A stretch of 64,000 nt of DNA from Allokutzneria sp. NRRL B-24872 (GCF_002155965.1 NZ_MUMH01000064.1:1-64000); one strand, 5' to 3'. Positions 43,226-51,560 are shown, numbered from the stretch's first letter. Notes: generated by a model not told the origin, from the sequence alone. Made by a program: numbers and translations.

Positions 43226-44143
43226 GTGCGTGATCGCACCTGGTTGGTGGCCTGCGCGGCGGCGCTGTGGGGCACTGACGGACTGCTGCGCAAGCCCCTC
43301 GCCGACGCGCTGCCCCCGGCGACGGTCGTCTTCTGGGAGCACCTGATCGTCGTCGTGCTCCTGCTGCCGTGGTTGCCAGCGGCGCTGCGGGCGTTCGCGA
43401 CGAGCACGGCGAAGCAGAAAGCGGCTCTGGTGGCGATCGGCGTCGGAGCTTCGGCCGTGGCCACGGCGATGTTCACCGCCGCGTTCAAGCTCGGCGATCC
43501 GGTGACGCCGCTCGTCCTGCAGAAGCTCCAGCCGGTGTTCGCGGTGCTGGCCGCCTTCTTCTTCCTGCGCGAGCGCGTGCGGTGGACCTACGCGGCGTTC
43601 GCCGTTCCCGCGCTGCTCGGAGCGTGGTTGCTGAGCTTCCCCGACCCGTCGCAGTTCCGGGTCTCCGCGCTGTCCGCCGCCCTGCTCGCGCTGGGCGCCG
43701 CGGCGCTGTGGGCGGGCGGCACGGTGCTCGGCAGGATGGTCAGCACGGAGATGTCGCCGATGCACGTGACCACGCTGCGGTTCGCGATCGGGCTCCCCGC
43801 GTCGGCCGTCGTGGTCGGCGTGCAGGGCGCGCCGGTCCTGGTCGGCGTCGACAACGCGCTCGGCCTGGTGCTGCTGGCGGTGATCCCGGGCCTGCTCGCG
43901 CTGCGCCTGTACTACCTCGGCCTCCAGACGACGCCCGCCTCCCGCGCGACCTTGGCGGAGCTGGCTTTCCCCGCCACCGCTGCCCTGATCGGGGTAGGGC
44001 TGCTCGGCACCTCGCTGACAGTGACGCAGTGGATCGGCTTCGCGGTGATCGTCGGCGCGGTGACCCTGTTGAGCTGGCACGAGCGCGTTCGCAAGGCCCC
44101 GGCGGTGGTTCACAAACCGACGTCGCGCGCGAGCAGGTCCTGA
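43226..44143 (+). CDS. EamA/DMT-family transporter
   Basis: This is a 305-residue membrane protein with ten likely helices in two EamA repeats, opening TWLVACAAALWGTDGLLRKP. The first repeat ends near FFFLRERVRW and the second near ITLLSWHERV-like sequence at the C-terminus (VTLLSWHERVRK). Such proteins export amino acids or other metabolites; the substrate cannot be read. GGAGGTGAGCG precedes the GTG start. Its 3' end overlaps lysA on the other strand by 34 bases. Confidence 0.86.
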   Translation: MRDRTWLVACAAALWGTDGLLRKPLADALPPATVVFWEHLIVVVLLLPWLPAALRAFATSTAKQKAALVAIGVGASAVATAMFTAAFKLGDPVTPLVLQKLQPVFAVLAAFFFLRERVRWTYAAFAVPALLGAWLLSFPDPSQFRVSALSAALLALGAAALWAGGTVLGRMVSTEMSPMHVTTLRFAIGLPASAVVVGVQGAPVLVGVDNALGLVLLAVIPGLLALRLYYLGLQTTPASRATLAELAFPATAALIGVGLLGTSLTVTQWIGFAVIVGAVTLLSWHERVRKAPAVVHKPTSRASRS

Positions 44144-45447
44144 GCGGTCTCGCCGCGAACGAGCAGCCGAGGAACTCCGTCGCGCACGGCCACGACGGGT
44201 GGGCGGCCGACCATGTTGTAGTTCGAGGCTAGGGAGTGGTGGTAGGCGCCGGTGCACGGCACGGCGAGCAGGTCCCCGGCGTGTACGTCGCCGGGTAAGG
44301 GCACGTTCTCGGCGATGACGTCACCCGCCTCGCAGTGCCTGCCGACGACGGTCACGGGCGCGTCCGGCACCCGGCTTCCACGCCCGACCAGACGCACCGC
44401 GTACTTCGCGCCGTAGAGCGCCGGGCGCGCGTTGTCGCTCATACCGCCGTCGACCGCGACGAACGTGCGGTTGGTCCCGCGCTTCACGGTCACAACGCGG
44501 TAGAGCGTGACGCCGGCGCGCGCCACCAGCGAGCGGCCCGGCTCGACGGTGAGCTTCGGGGCGGGCAGCCCTCGGCGATCGCACTCGTAGTTCACCGCAC
44601 CGCGAACTCGATCGGCGAAGCCGTGGAGGTCGAAGTCCGCCTCGCCCGCGAGGTACGGCACCACGTGCCCGCCGCCCAGGTTCAGCTGCGGCAACGTGAT
44701 CCCGTGCTCGGCGCGCACGCTGTCCAGCAGTCCGACCATGCGGCGAGCGGCCAGTTCGAAGTCCGCCACCCGCCCGACCTGCGAGCCGATGTGGCAGTGC
44801 AGTCCGGCAAGGCGCAGCCCGGGCTCGGCGAGGACGTGCCGGACCGCCTCCGCTGCGGCACCGCTGGCCAGCGAGAACCCGAACTTCTGGTCCTCGACGC
44901 CGGTGGCGATCGCGGCGTGCGTGTGCCCGTCGACGCCCGGGGTGACCCGGATCAGCACCGGCTGCGCCGTCGCGAGCGCACCGAGCTGGCCGATCTCGTC
45001 GAGCGAGTCGACGACCACGCGGCCGACTCCGGCCTGCATCGCGGCCTTGAGGTCGTCGGGGGACTTCGCGTTGCCGTGCAGGACGATCCGCTCCGCCGGG
45101 AAGCCCGCCGCCATGGCCACGGCCAGTTCGCCCGCTGAGCAGACGTCCAGCGACAGGCCCTCTTCGGCGATCCAGGCGACCATCGCGCGGGTCAGGAACG
45201 CTTTGCCCGCGTAGGCGATCTCCACGTCCGGCAGGGCTCGGCGGTAGGCGCGGCAGTTCGCGCGGACCTGCGCCTCGTCGACGACGTAGGTCGGGGTGCC
45301 GAAGCGCCCGGCCAGCTCCGCGAGCGCGACCCCGCCGACGGCCAGGTCGCCGGTCGGGGTGAGGCGGGTGGAGCTCGGCCAGATCTCCGGCGCGGGCAGG
45401 CGGTCGATCGAGGTGCGGAGTGAGGGGATCAGCTCAGCGAGGGTCAC
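44110..45447 (-). CDS. lysA: Diaminopimelate decarboxylase
   Basis: LysA decarboxylates meso-diaminopimelate to lysine. The 445-residue PLP fold-III enzyme has the PLP Lys in IAYAGKAFLTRAMV, HCHIGSQV, the Gly-rich LNLGGGHVVPY, EPGRSLVARAG and the C-terminal CEAGDVI and TGAYHHSLASNYN. The GTG start has GGAG six bases upstream; the upstream open frame is not family-like. It lies alone, away from hom or thr genes. Actinomycetes often have more than one LysA-like protein, so this may be a second copy. Confidence 0.9.
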   Translation of the reverse strand: MTLAELIPSLRTSIDRLPAPEIWPSSTRLTPTGDLAVGGVALAELAGRFGTPTYVVDEAQVRANCRAYRRALPDVEIAYAGKAFLTRAMVAWIAEEGLSLDVCSAGELAVAMAAGFPAERIVLHGNAKSPDDLKAAMQAGVGRVVVDSLDEIGQLGALATAQPVLIRVTPGVDGHTHAAIATGVEDQKFGFSLASGAAAEAVRHVLAEPGLRLAGLHCHIGSQVGRVADFELAARRMVGLLDSVRAEHGITLPQLNLGGGHVVPYLAGEADFDLHGFADRVRGAVNYECDRRGLPAPKLTVEPGRSLVARAGVTLYRVVTVKRGTNRTFVAVDGGMSDNARPALYGAKYAVRLVGRGSRVPDAPVTVVGRHCEAGDVIAENVPLPGDVHAGDLLAVPCTGAYHHSLASNYNMVGRPPVVAVRDGVPRLLVRGETAQDLLARDVGL

Positions 45448-45799
45448 CGTGGGCTCCGTGGCGTGGGGGTGTTCGACCGCTCCACGACACTCCTGGCGGC
45501 GGTGGTCTGCGAGGCCCCATACGCGGTCCTGACGCGACGGCCCGGGATGTTGACGTTTTCGCTGCGCCAAATCGTGATGTGCGCTCGTCACCCGGCGCCT
45601 CAGCGTGTCCACTGTGGACCTTTCGAGTGGTTTGAGCAGGTAGTTCGGGTGAACGCGAGTGATCATCGCGCCTTTCTCATGCCACGAACGCGACGAGCTG
45701 GCACTGAAGTGTGACCCAGTTCATAGATATCCGCGCCAACGTGCCACCCGCCCGGGGCGTCAAGGGAGTGCGGTTTACGGGTTTGTGGGAAAGGACACG
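45448..45799. promoter_or_regulatory. Divergent promoter region between lysA and the transpeptidase
   Basis: There are 352 bases with no convincing gene. It contains one GTCCACTGTGGAC palindrome at 45607-45619 and an AT-rich patch TTCATAGATATC near 45720 that could serve as a -10 region for the transpeptidase gene. Both promoters must lie here. Confidence 0.45.
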
Positions 45800-46999
45800 A
45801 TGGTGGGGGACAAGGGTCGTTCGGGGCGTCGCTGGGCGCTCGTCGTGCTGGGGTGCGCGGCGCTCGCGCTGACTCCGGCTCTGGCCGCGTGCACCGGTGG
45901 GGGCGGCACGACGACGCAGGGCAGCACGTCCACCCCGGAGGAGGCTCCGAAGGCCCCGGCGAAGGTCGCGATCGCGCCCGCCGACGGCGCCAAGGACGTG
46001 CCTCCCGGCCAGGAGGTCAAGGTCGGTGTCACCGACGGCACGCTCACCGAGGTCACGCTGACCAACAACGACGGCAAGGCCGTCGCGGGCAAGCTGTCCG
46101 AGGACAAGAGGTCGTGGGTTCCTGGGGAGGACCTCGGCTTCAGCAAGACCTACAAGTGGGCGGGCAGCGCGGTCGGCACCGACGGCAAGCCCGTGCCGCT
46201 GGCGGGCTCGTTCAGCACCGTCAAGCAGGGCCGCATGATCAACATCTCGCCGAACGTGGTCCAGGGCGAGACCTACGGCATCGCGATGCCGATCGGTCTG
46301 GTCTTCGGCCAGGACGTGAAGGACAAGGCGTCGGTGGAGCGGGCCCTCAAGGTCACCACCGAGCCCGCGACCGAGGGCTCCTGGGCGTGGACCCACAACG
46401 ACCAGGTCTACTGGCGCCCCGCCGAGTACTGGAAGCCCAACACCAAGGTCACCCTGAACGCGAAGCTCTACGGCGTCTCCTTCGGCGGCAACTCCTTCGG
46501 CAAGGAGAGCATCACCAGGAGCTTCAGCATCGGCCGCGCCCGCATCACCGTCGCGGACAACCAGACGAAGCACGTGATCGTCACCGAGAACGGCCAGCAG
46601 GTCGCCGACTACCCGGCCAGCCTCGGCAAGGAGCACGACCGCAAGCTCGTCACCCGCAACGGCAAGTACTGGGCGATGGAGAAGCACCGCCTCAAGCTGA
46701 TGACCAACCTCGCCTACGAGTACGAGAACTACCCGGCGCCGTGGGCGGTCCGGATGTCGTGGAACGGCGAGTTCATCCACGCCAACGACAGCACCCGCGG
46801 CTCGCACGGCAAGGCCAACGTCTCGCACGGCTGCATCAACCTGACCTCCGCGCGGGCCAAGGAGTTCCACGACGCCACCCTCATCGGCGACCCCATCGAG
46901 GTGACCGGCGCCAAGATCGACATCCCGACCAACGGCAGCGACATCTGGGGCGCCCCGTACAGCAACTGGAAGGCCCTCTCCGCACTCGGCAAGGGCTGA
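45800..46999 (+). CDS. L,D-transpeptidase lipoprotein (LdtMt2-like)
   Basis: This enzyme makes 3-3 peptide cross-links in peptidoglycan outside the membrane. The 399-residue protein has a lipobox (ALTPALAACTG) near residue 28, a Thr/Ser linker and Ig-like domains (VAIAPADGAKDVPPGQEVKV). The YkuD catalytic domain follows, with SHGKANVSHGCINLTS holding the His and catalytic Cys near residue 342. A C-terminal GSDIWGAPYSNWK matches the mycobacterial Ldt tail. AAGGA precedes the ATG at 45800. Confidence 0.92.
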   Translation: MVGDKGRSGRRWALVVLGCAALALTPALAACTGGGGTTTQGSTSTPEEAPKAPAKVAIAPADGAKDVPPGQEVKVGVTDGTLTEVTLTNNDGKAVAGKLSEDKRSWVPGEDLGFSKTYKWAGSAVGTDGKPVPLAGSFSTVKQGRMINISPNVVQGETYGIAMPIGLVFGQDVKDKASVERALKVTTEPATEGSWAWTHNDQVYWRPAEYWKPNTKVTLNAKLYGVSFGGNSFGKESITRSFSIGRARITVADNQTKHVIVTENGQQVADYPASLGKEHDRKLVTRNGKYWAMEKHRLKLMTNLAYEYENYPAPWAVRMSWNGEFIHANDSTRGSHGKANVSHGCINLTSARAKEFHDATLIGDPIEVTGAKIDIPTNGSDIWGAPYSNWKALSALGKG

Positions 47000-47011
47000 C
47001 GCCGCGCGAGC

Positions 47012-47037
47012 TGGGGCGGCCCCGCACGGCCGCCCCA
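47012..47037 (+). terminator. Hairpin after the transpeptidase gene
   Basis: TGGGGCGGCC and GGCCGCCCCA form a perfect 10-bp stem with a six-base loop, 12 bases after the stop codon. No U tract follows. Confidence 0.65.
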
Positions 47038-47117
47038 CCAGCGGTGATCGAGATCGTTGCCGCCGCGCTGCCCGGTTCTGCACCCGTCACGCCCCGCAGT
47101 CGGCTAGCCTTGTCGAC

Positions 47118-47190
47118 GGGCCGCTAGCTCAATTGGCAGAGCAGCGGACTTTTAATCCGCGGGTTGTGGGTTCGAGTCCCACGCGGCCCA
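47118..47190 (+). tRNA. tRNA-Lys (UUU anticodon)
   Basis: This is a 73-base cloverleaf. The acceptor stem is GGGCCGC with GCGGCCC, the D-arm is TAGCTCAATTGGCAGAGCA, and the anticodon loop CTTTTAA gives anticodon TTT. The T-arm contains GGTTCGAGTCC, and A is the discriminator base. CCA is not encoded. Its 3' part is the attachment site of the adjacent island. Confidence 0.96.
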
Positions 47191-47191
47191 C
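47154..47191 (+). repeat. Left attachment site in tRNA-Lys
   Basis: This 38-bp segment, from the anticodon-stem 3' side to one base past the tRNA end, is repeated exactly at 49522-49559. Bases outside differ on both sides. It is the typical attL/attR duplication left by a tyrosine-recombinase element. Confidence 0.88.
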
Positions 47192-47192
47192 A

Positions 47193-47221
47193 AAACCCCC
47201 AGGTCAACGGCCTGGGGGTTT
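47193..47221 (+). terminator. Terminator after tRNA-Lys
   Basis: AAACCCCCAGG pairs perfectly with CCTGGGGGTTT (11 bp, seven-base loop), two bases after the tRNA. It lies inside the island, so it was probably brought by the element to terminate the rebuilt tRNA gene. Confidence 0.85.
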
Positions 47222-47372
47222 CGTACTTCAGTGCTGTTGCCCCAGCTTCACCCCCGCTCTTGAGCTGGACTGTTTGCGGGGATCACAGCTTTGAGCAGCG
47301 CAGCCGCACCCGACCAGGGATCCGCCATCCCACAAGAGATCCCTGCCGAGATGCGGGCGGCCCGAAGGACCG

Positions 47373-47797
47373 CTACGGCAGCAGTGTGAAAGCTGGTACG
47401 TGTCGGGGGCGGACCACGTTGAAGTGGCGCTGGTCCAAGGTGGCGATGGTGGTAGCTCCGAACCGTTCCGCCACAGCGACAACTGAGGCGTCGGCGGTGC
47501 CGAGGGGAAGGTCTGAGTACCGCTCTACCAGGTCAGCCACGCGGTTCAGGTCCTCGGCGGTCAATGAGACCAGTTCGTAGAGGCCTTCGGCGACGTCGCG
47601 GAGAAAGCCAGCCTCAGCCTGAACGCCTTCAGCACGCCGAGTGCCGCGCGTGGAGAGCATGTAGCCGATCTCGCTCAGCAGCGGCTCAGGTAGGAGAAGT
47701 GCCCAGGAACTGTGGCCAGCAAGTGAGCGCATCGCTCATGATCCTGATCCTGCCGGTTTGCCATGGCCACCAGTGGACCGGTGTCAACGACGATCAT
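47373..47797 (-). pseudogene. VapC-type PIN-domain toxin, frameshifted
   Basis: The gene starts at ATG 47797 in an ATGA overlap with the antitoxin and reads MIVVDTGPLVAMANRQDQDH, the normal PIN start with the first catalytic Asp. Near 47700, after LLATVPG, this frame soon stops. The family sequence continues in the next frame (ALLLPEPLLSEIGYMLS ... LPLGTADASVVAVAERFG ... TLDQRHF) to 47373. A single missing base in the GGG run around codon 33 explains it. It is either a true inactivation or a sequencing error. Confidence 0.78.
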
Positions 47798-48015
47798 GCG
47801 CCCTTGCGTCCCTCTCCCAGTTCTCGCCGAGCGATCTCCTTCGCGGTGGCGCCGAGGTCCGGGGGACCGTCGAACACCCCGACCGTCCGGAAGCGGCGCC
47901 GAGGAGGTTCCTGGTCTGCCGTACCGACGAAGCTGCGCAGCAGTTCGAGCACGGCCGGGATCTGATCATCCGGAACCGCGTCCAACAGGTGACGAGCATC
48001 CTCGCGAGCGCTCAT
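47794..48015 (-). CDS. VapB-like antitoxin
   Basis: This is a 73-residue antitoxin paired with the PIN toxin. It starts SAREDARHLLDAVPDDQIPA with a helical DNA-binding or dimer segment and ends with the toxin-binding tail VGVFDGPPDLGATAKEIARR seen in PIN partners. The stop overlaps the toxin start (ATGA), the usual coupling for such pairs. It lies inside the tRNA-Lys island, and may serve to stabilise it or as a leftover. Confidence 0.8.
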   Translation of the reverse strand: MSAREDARHLLDAVPDDQIPAVLELLRSFVGTADQEPPRRRFRTVGVFDGPPDLGATAKEIARRELGEGRKGA

Positions 48016-48495
48016 GGAGCCAGTCTAAGTCTGGGGCACGCACCCTGACCATCTCCGACCTAACAGCACGCGTGTTCAGAGTTTCCTTACTAGTTCAAGG
48101 CGGCCCCTCCGGGGCCGCTGGCCACTGTGTTCCCTCCCGCGCGGTCAGTGCCGGGCGGGGCCCGGCCTCCGGCCACCCACCCGTCACACCGCGCGGAAAG
48201 CAGTGGAGGCCCGAAGGCCGACGAGGGCGGAAGCTGCGGGGCTGGCGGTGGAGCTGGACCAGGAGCACGAGGCCGAACAAGCCGACCTGGTCGACGTGGG
48301 TGGGGAAGCCGTGAAACGGGTGCAGTCCCTACGCGGACCCGCGCATGGCTGAGTTGGCTGCGTGGTCGGGGGTCCGCGACTGCGCGGGGCTTCCGGTCCT
48401 CGGCCCTGGCGGGCCTGCGGTCCGGGTCCCCTTGCTACGGAATCGAGCGGGCTCCTTAATCTCTCGGGTGACTTCAATGAGCAGGTTAGGCGCTG
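48016..48495. other. Island filler with a hairpin and one weak open frame
   Basis: This is a GC-rich stretch between the antitoxin and the AT-rich gene. It has a perfect hairpin GCGGCCCC-TCC-GGGGCCGC at 48100-48118. An open frame at 48203-48352 (plus) encodes an acidic 49-residue peptide with LAVELDQEHEAEQADLVDVG. It could be real but has no ribosome site I trust. The region may be the eroded remnant of element backbone genes. Confidence 0.4.
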
Positions 48496-49281
48496 TCAAG
48501 ATTCTTCATCGGAGTCGTCCTTTATGACCTCTGCTTCGATGATCTTTGTCGCACTCTCAAGTGCTCCTTGAAGGTTGCCGTCGGCGAGTTGGGAAATGCC
48601 TTTTCCGACGTGTAGGGCCAAGCGAATGTGTCGAAGGAATGTGAAAAACTTCTCCTTAATTCCTCCGCTTGCCTCTTGGTTTGCAACATTCGCGGCGAGT
48701 ACCTGACTCACCTTTTCTAGATGCGAACTACCTCGGATTCGGTAGTTTCTAATCGCATCCGCAACGTCTGTGACTGAGTGGATTAGTCTGTTTCTTACGT
48801 CTGGCGAAAGGATTGTGTCTGCCCGGATCTCTTTTAGTAGATCCTCTGCCTGGCGCGCCAGGAGCTCTAGTTGCTCATCTTCGATGCGTCGTGATCCGAG
48901 CTTGTACTCTACCAGGTTGGCAACTATTAGGAGGTAATTTATCTCGTGTTCCGCCGGGCGTGAGATATTTCCTAGTCCGGCTGATTTGGCATCGAATCCA
49001 GCGCCGAAGCAGATTCGTGCCCACTGGTCAAAGTGTTGCAGTGTAACCGAGGGAGGCATGCCGGGAGAGAGGGATTGCGCATCGCTGCGAATTTCGCTAA
49101 GCATGCTCCCTAGGATTGCTTGTATCTCCCCGAGTGTCCAATCTTCGTCGCCTTCGTATCTGCTTTTGAAGACCTTCCTCCATGCCGTATGCAGGCTATG
49201 GTTCTGATCCCAGTAATTCATTAGGTCGACAAAGAGTTCGTATAGTCGCCGAGCCGTGCAGTCGTCGCTCTCCATATCCAC
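48496..49281 (-). CDS. AT-rich orphan cargo protein of the island
   Basis: This is a 261-residue soluble, mostly helical protein starting MDMESDDCTARRLYELFVDL, with no signal peptide. Its DNA is far less GC-rich than the rest of the window (many A/T third positions), a sign of foreign origin. Features are a central helical region with many charged residues (RRIEDEQLELLARQAEDLLK) and an Asp/Glu-rich C-terminus. No catalytic motif or known family is visible to me. As the only sizeable intact gene of the island it is the likely cargo; a defence or element-maintenance role is possible but unproven. Confidence 0.72.
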   Translation of the reverse strand: MDMESDDCTARRLYELFVDLMNYWDQNHSLHTAWRKVFKSRYEGDEDWTLGEIQAILGSMLSEIRSDAQSLSPGMPPSVTLQHFDQWARICFGAGFDAKSAGLGNISRPAEHEINYLLIVANLVEYKLGSRRIEDEQLELLARQAEDLLKEIRADTILSPDVRNRLIHSVTDVADAIRNYRIRGSSHLEKVSQVLAANVANQEASGGIKEKFFTFLRHIRLALHVGKGISQLADGNLQGALESATKIIEAEVIKDDSDEES

Positions 49282-49521
49282 CCCGTTCCTCTGGCTCTGA
49301 GACTGCCGTAGTCATGTGGTTCTCTGATCATGACGCCGTAGCCTGACAGGCGAGGACCAGTTCGGTCACAAGTAGGACATGCTCGCCCCCCACTCAATCC
49401 CCACCAATCAACGCCAAGTGGGCGGAAGCATCGGCAGGCAACAACCGTTTGCTTTCGCAATACTCTCTGGTTGTGGCAGGTGGGGACGAGCAATGCCAGA
49501 CATCGACCGGGGGCGATCTTG

Positions 49522-49559
49522 AATCCGCGGGTTGTGGGTTCGAGTCCCACGCGGCCCAC
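49522..49559 (+). repeat. Right attachment site (tRNA-Lys 3' fragment)
   Basis: This is an exact copy of tRNA-Lys positions 47154-47191, with no acceptor 5' half or anticodon in front of it, so it is not a second tRNA gene. It marks the right end of the island and the original 3' end of the tRNA. Confidence 0.88.
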
Positions 49560-49587
49560 CAGCGCGGTCGTGTGATCGCCGAGACAG

Positions 49588-49623
49588 ACCGAAGGCCCCC
49601 TGATCGCTCAGGGGGCCTTCGGT
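49588..49623. terminator. Bidirectional terminator outside the island
   Basis: CCGAAGGCCCCCTGA pairs perfectly with TCAGGGGGCCTTCGG around TCGC (15 bp). It was probably the native terminator of tRNA-Lys before integration, and now ends transcription from the secreted-protein gene at 49634. Confidence 0.82.
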
Positions 49624-49633
49624 TCGTTCGGGG

Positions 49634-49933
49634 CTAGCAGCCTTTCGAGGTCGCGCGCTGGTTGCGAACCAGTGCCGCGTAGCCGAGGCGCAGGTGTTGC
49701 TTGGGGTGCGCGCACTCGCGCCACGGCCTGCCCGGCCCAAGAGGTGAGGACACGGTGTCCCATTCGACCAAGGTGCCGTAGGCGGGCGAGCAATTTCCGT
49801 AGAAGCGGATGCCGTCCTTGTCGTAGAAATTGCACAGTGTGGGAGGGTCCGCGTGTGCGGCGGAGACACCCAGGGTGAAAATGCTGGCCAGGGCGACGAG
49901 GGCGCTCCCAGCTCGCACGATGATCCGCGACAT
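49634..49933 (-). CDS. Small secreted protein
   Basis: This is a 99-residue exported protein with signal peptide SALVALASIFTLGVSAAHA cleaved near residue 28. The mature part has four cysteines (LCNFYDKDGIRFYGNC, ECAHPKQ, terminal KGC), suggesting two disulfides. Short, stable secreted proteins like this are common in actinomycetes and mostly uncharacterised. It reads toward the terminator next to the island. Confidence 0.7.
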   Translation of the reverse strand: MSRIIVRAGSALVALASIFTLGVSAAHADPPTLCNFYDKDGIRFYGNCSPAYGTLVEWDTVSSPLGPGRPWRECAHPKQHLRLGYAALVRNQRATSKGC

Positions 49934-50299
49934 TTTTCAGTCCTCATCCGTGGGGTTCACAGGTTCTGCTGGCCGCAAGCTACTGGCGTCTACCTGCTGG
50001 TGGTGAGTGGATTCAGCCGTGCGGAAATGTGAACAACCGTGCAGGGATTTGGCTCTGCGGTCCCGGCTGGTCCCGGCTGGTCCCGTCCGGGCAGCTCCGG
50101 GCTGCCGTGATGGGGCGAACACTTTAGGCTCAGTCGAAGGATCGCCACTCCATCGTGTGGTCGACGTCGTGGTGTCGGTTACGCGAATTGATTTATCGGA
50201 GTTCTGTTACGGTGCTCTGGTAATCACTTGTTCGCGGCCTGCGGGTGTGAGTCGTGCTCGCGGGGATCGCATACATCGAACTCGGGCTGAGGAATCTTC
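49934..50299. promoter_or_regulatory. Divergent promoter region of two small secreted-protein genes
   Basis: This is a 366-base, AT-richer interval. It holds a tandem repeat GGTCCCGGCT (three units near 50059-50086) and must contain promoters for both 49634 and 50300. No further gene is convincing. Confidence 0.45.
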
Positions 50300-50623
50300 A
50301 TGCGCAAGATTGTCAGGGTTTTTGCCGCGGTCGTTCTGGCTGTGGGAGTGGCGGGTTTGTCTTCTGTTTCGGCCTCGGCCGAAGCGAAGATGCACCGGGG
50401 TGAGAGTGGATGCTTCACCTATTCGTACAAGCAGGGTGGCGTTCAGCTGAACACCACCGTGTACTACCACAACAAGTGCAAGGGCAGTGCCACGATCACG
50501 ATCGTTCCGAAGAAGCGCGGGCTGGTCTGCTCGTCGGAGAAGATCCGGGTCAAGGGCGGCGACTACGGCGACTACACCATGTGGTGCGACTCCGTTCGGC
50601 GGGTTGAGGGCACCTGGAGCTAG
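50300..50623 (+). CDS. Small secreted protein
   Basis: This is a 107-residue exported protein with signal peptide FAAVVLAVGVAGLSSVSASA. The mature domain has four cysteines (GCFTYSYKQGG, NKCKGSATI, LVCSSEK, MWCDS) and a beta-rich pattern with many basic residues. Related small Cys-rich secreted proteins occur in many actinomycetes. The function is unknown. It is divergent from the secreted-protein gene at 49634. Confidence 0.7.
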   Translation: MRKIVRVFAAVVLAVGVAGLSSVSASAEAKMHRGESGCFTYSYKQGGVQLNTTVYYHNKCKGSATITIVPKKRGLVCSSEKIRVKGGDYGDYTMWCDSVRRVEGTWS

Positions 50624-50679
50624 GGCAGGCTGAGGTCCGGCCGGTCGTGGCGGTCGGCCGGAACCTCCAGGAGGCCGTG

Positions 50680-51306
50680 GTGCGCGATGCCTGGACGCGA
50701 GCCGTCGCCGGGCGCGGTGGGGACGCGGGGAAAGCCGCTGCATCAGCGGAAGAACTGCTTGCGCGGTACGGCGAAGCGCACCGCGGCTACCACACGGAGC
50801 GGCACGTTCTGGCGATGCTCGCCGACGTGGAACTGCTGGCGGAGAACATCGCGATCGAGCCCGCTGAACGTGACGTGCTGACCCTCGCCATCTGCGCGCA
50901 CGACGTCGTTTACAACGGCCAGCCGGGTGAGGACGAGCGGGCGAGCGCTGCATGGGCTCGGCACCACCTCGCGGACGCCGACGTCCCTGGTGAGGTCATC
51001 GACCGTGTTGCGGCGCTCGTCCTCGCGACGATCACGCACGAGGCCGCTGGCGAGGACTCGTTGGCGGACGTGCTGCTCGACGTGGACTTGGCGATTCTTG
51101 GTGCGCCACAAGAGAAGTACGACGCCTACGTGCGGGCGGTGCGCGCGGAGTACTCGCACGTTGCGGACGAGCAGTGGCGCGTGGGGCGTGCGGCTGTGCT
51201 GCGGAGCCTCGTCGAGCGGGATGTCCTCTATCGGACCGCTGACGCGCGGCGGCGGTGGGATTCCTTTGCCCGCAACAACATGCGACGTGAGCTAGCTGCT
51301 CTGTGA
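50680..51306 (+). CDS. HD-domain metal-dependent phosphohydrolase
   Basis: This is a protein of about 208 residues of the HD superfamily, with ARYGEAHRGYHTERHV (first His), ICAHDVVYNGQPGEDERAS (HD pair) and LLDVDLAILG (distal Asp). Such proteins cut phosphate esters of nucleotides or related compounds; the substrate is unknown. GTG 50680 is preferred, since AGGAGG lies five bases upstream. GTG 50677 and 50647 are also in frame. The 3' end overlaps the convergent small gene by 15 bases. Confidence 0.83.
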   Translation: MRDAWTRAVAGRGGDAGKAAASAEELLARYGEAHRGYHTERHVLAMLADVELLAENIAIEPAERDVLTLAICAHDVVYNGQPGEDERASAAWARHHLADADVPGEVIDRVAALVLATITHEAAGEDSLADVLLDVDLAILGAPQEKYDAYVRAVRAEYSHVADEQWRVGRAAVLRSLVERDVLYRTADARRRWDSFARNNMRRELAAL

Positions 51307-51549
51307 AGCAGCGAGGCGTTGGGCGAACTCGGCGGCGCGGTCGGTGTCGCGGTTGACCCAGTAGAGCGCTTCGTGGTGGTGCGCGCGGTCGACATCGGCC
51401 ACCTGCGTGTAGACCGCCGCGCTCCGCGCGTAGAAGTCGCGCCACTCCCGCAGGGGCGCCTCTGGTGCCGGGCGGAGGCGCCGAACCGCCTCGTGCGCGT
51501 CTCGCAGGGTGCGGACGTTCATCGCTTGCGACCAGGTGGTGACGCGCAT
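51292..51549 (-). CDS. AMED_5909-type small protein
   Basis: This is an 85-residue helical protein with TLRDAHEAVRRLRPAPEAPL, a YARSAAVYTQVADVDRAHHH segment and EALYWVNRDTDRAAEFAQ. It resembles the small AMED_5909 family of Pseudonocardiaceae, whose genes are often found beside GntR regulators. GGAG lies seven bases before the ATG. Two CTGTACAG sites sit just upstream, so it is probably controlled by the GntR protein at 51630. Confidence 0.72.
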   Translation of the reverse strand: MRVTTWSQAMNVRTLRDAHEAVRRLRPAPEAPLREWRDFYARSAAVYTQVADVDRAHHHEALYWVNRDTDRAAEFAQRLAASQSS

Positions 51550-51560
51550 GCCCCGACTCC

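Larger units (their letters stand above)
47154..49559. mobile_element. Small genomic island integrated at tRNA-Lys
   Basis: Exact 38-bp direct repeats enclose about 2.4 kb: a terminator, a vapBC-type pair with frameshifted toxin, GC-rich filler and an AT-rich orphan gene at 48496. No integrase, excisionase or replication gene remains. It is best explained as the remnant of a tRNA-targeting integrative element, or as a satellite mobilised by an integrase elsewhere. Confidence 0.78.

Noticed and set aside
49221-49559. Minus-strand frame with VGLEPTTRGFKI and a neighbouring frame with GTRTHNPRIQDRP
   Set aside because: These peptides are the antisense translation of the tRNA 3' fragment at 49522-49559, a well-known source of false proteins.
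49522-49559. Possible second tRNA-Lys gene
   Set aside because: Only the 3' half is present; there is no 5' acceptor strand, D-arm or anticodon loop.
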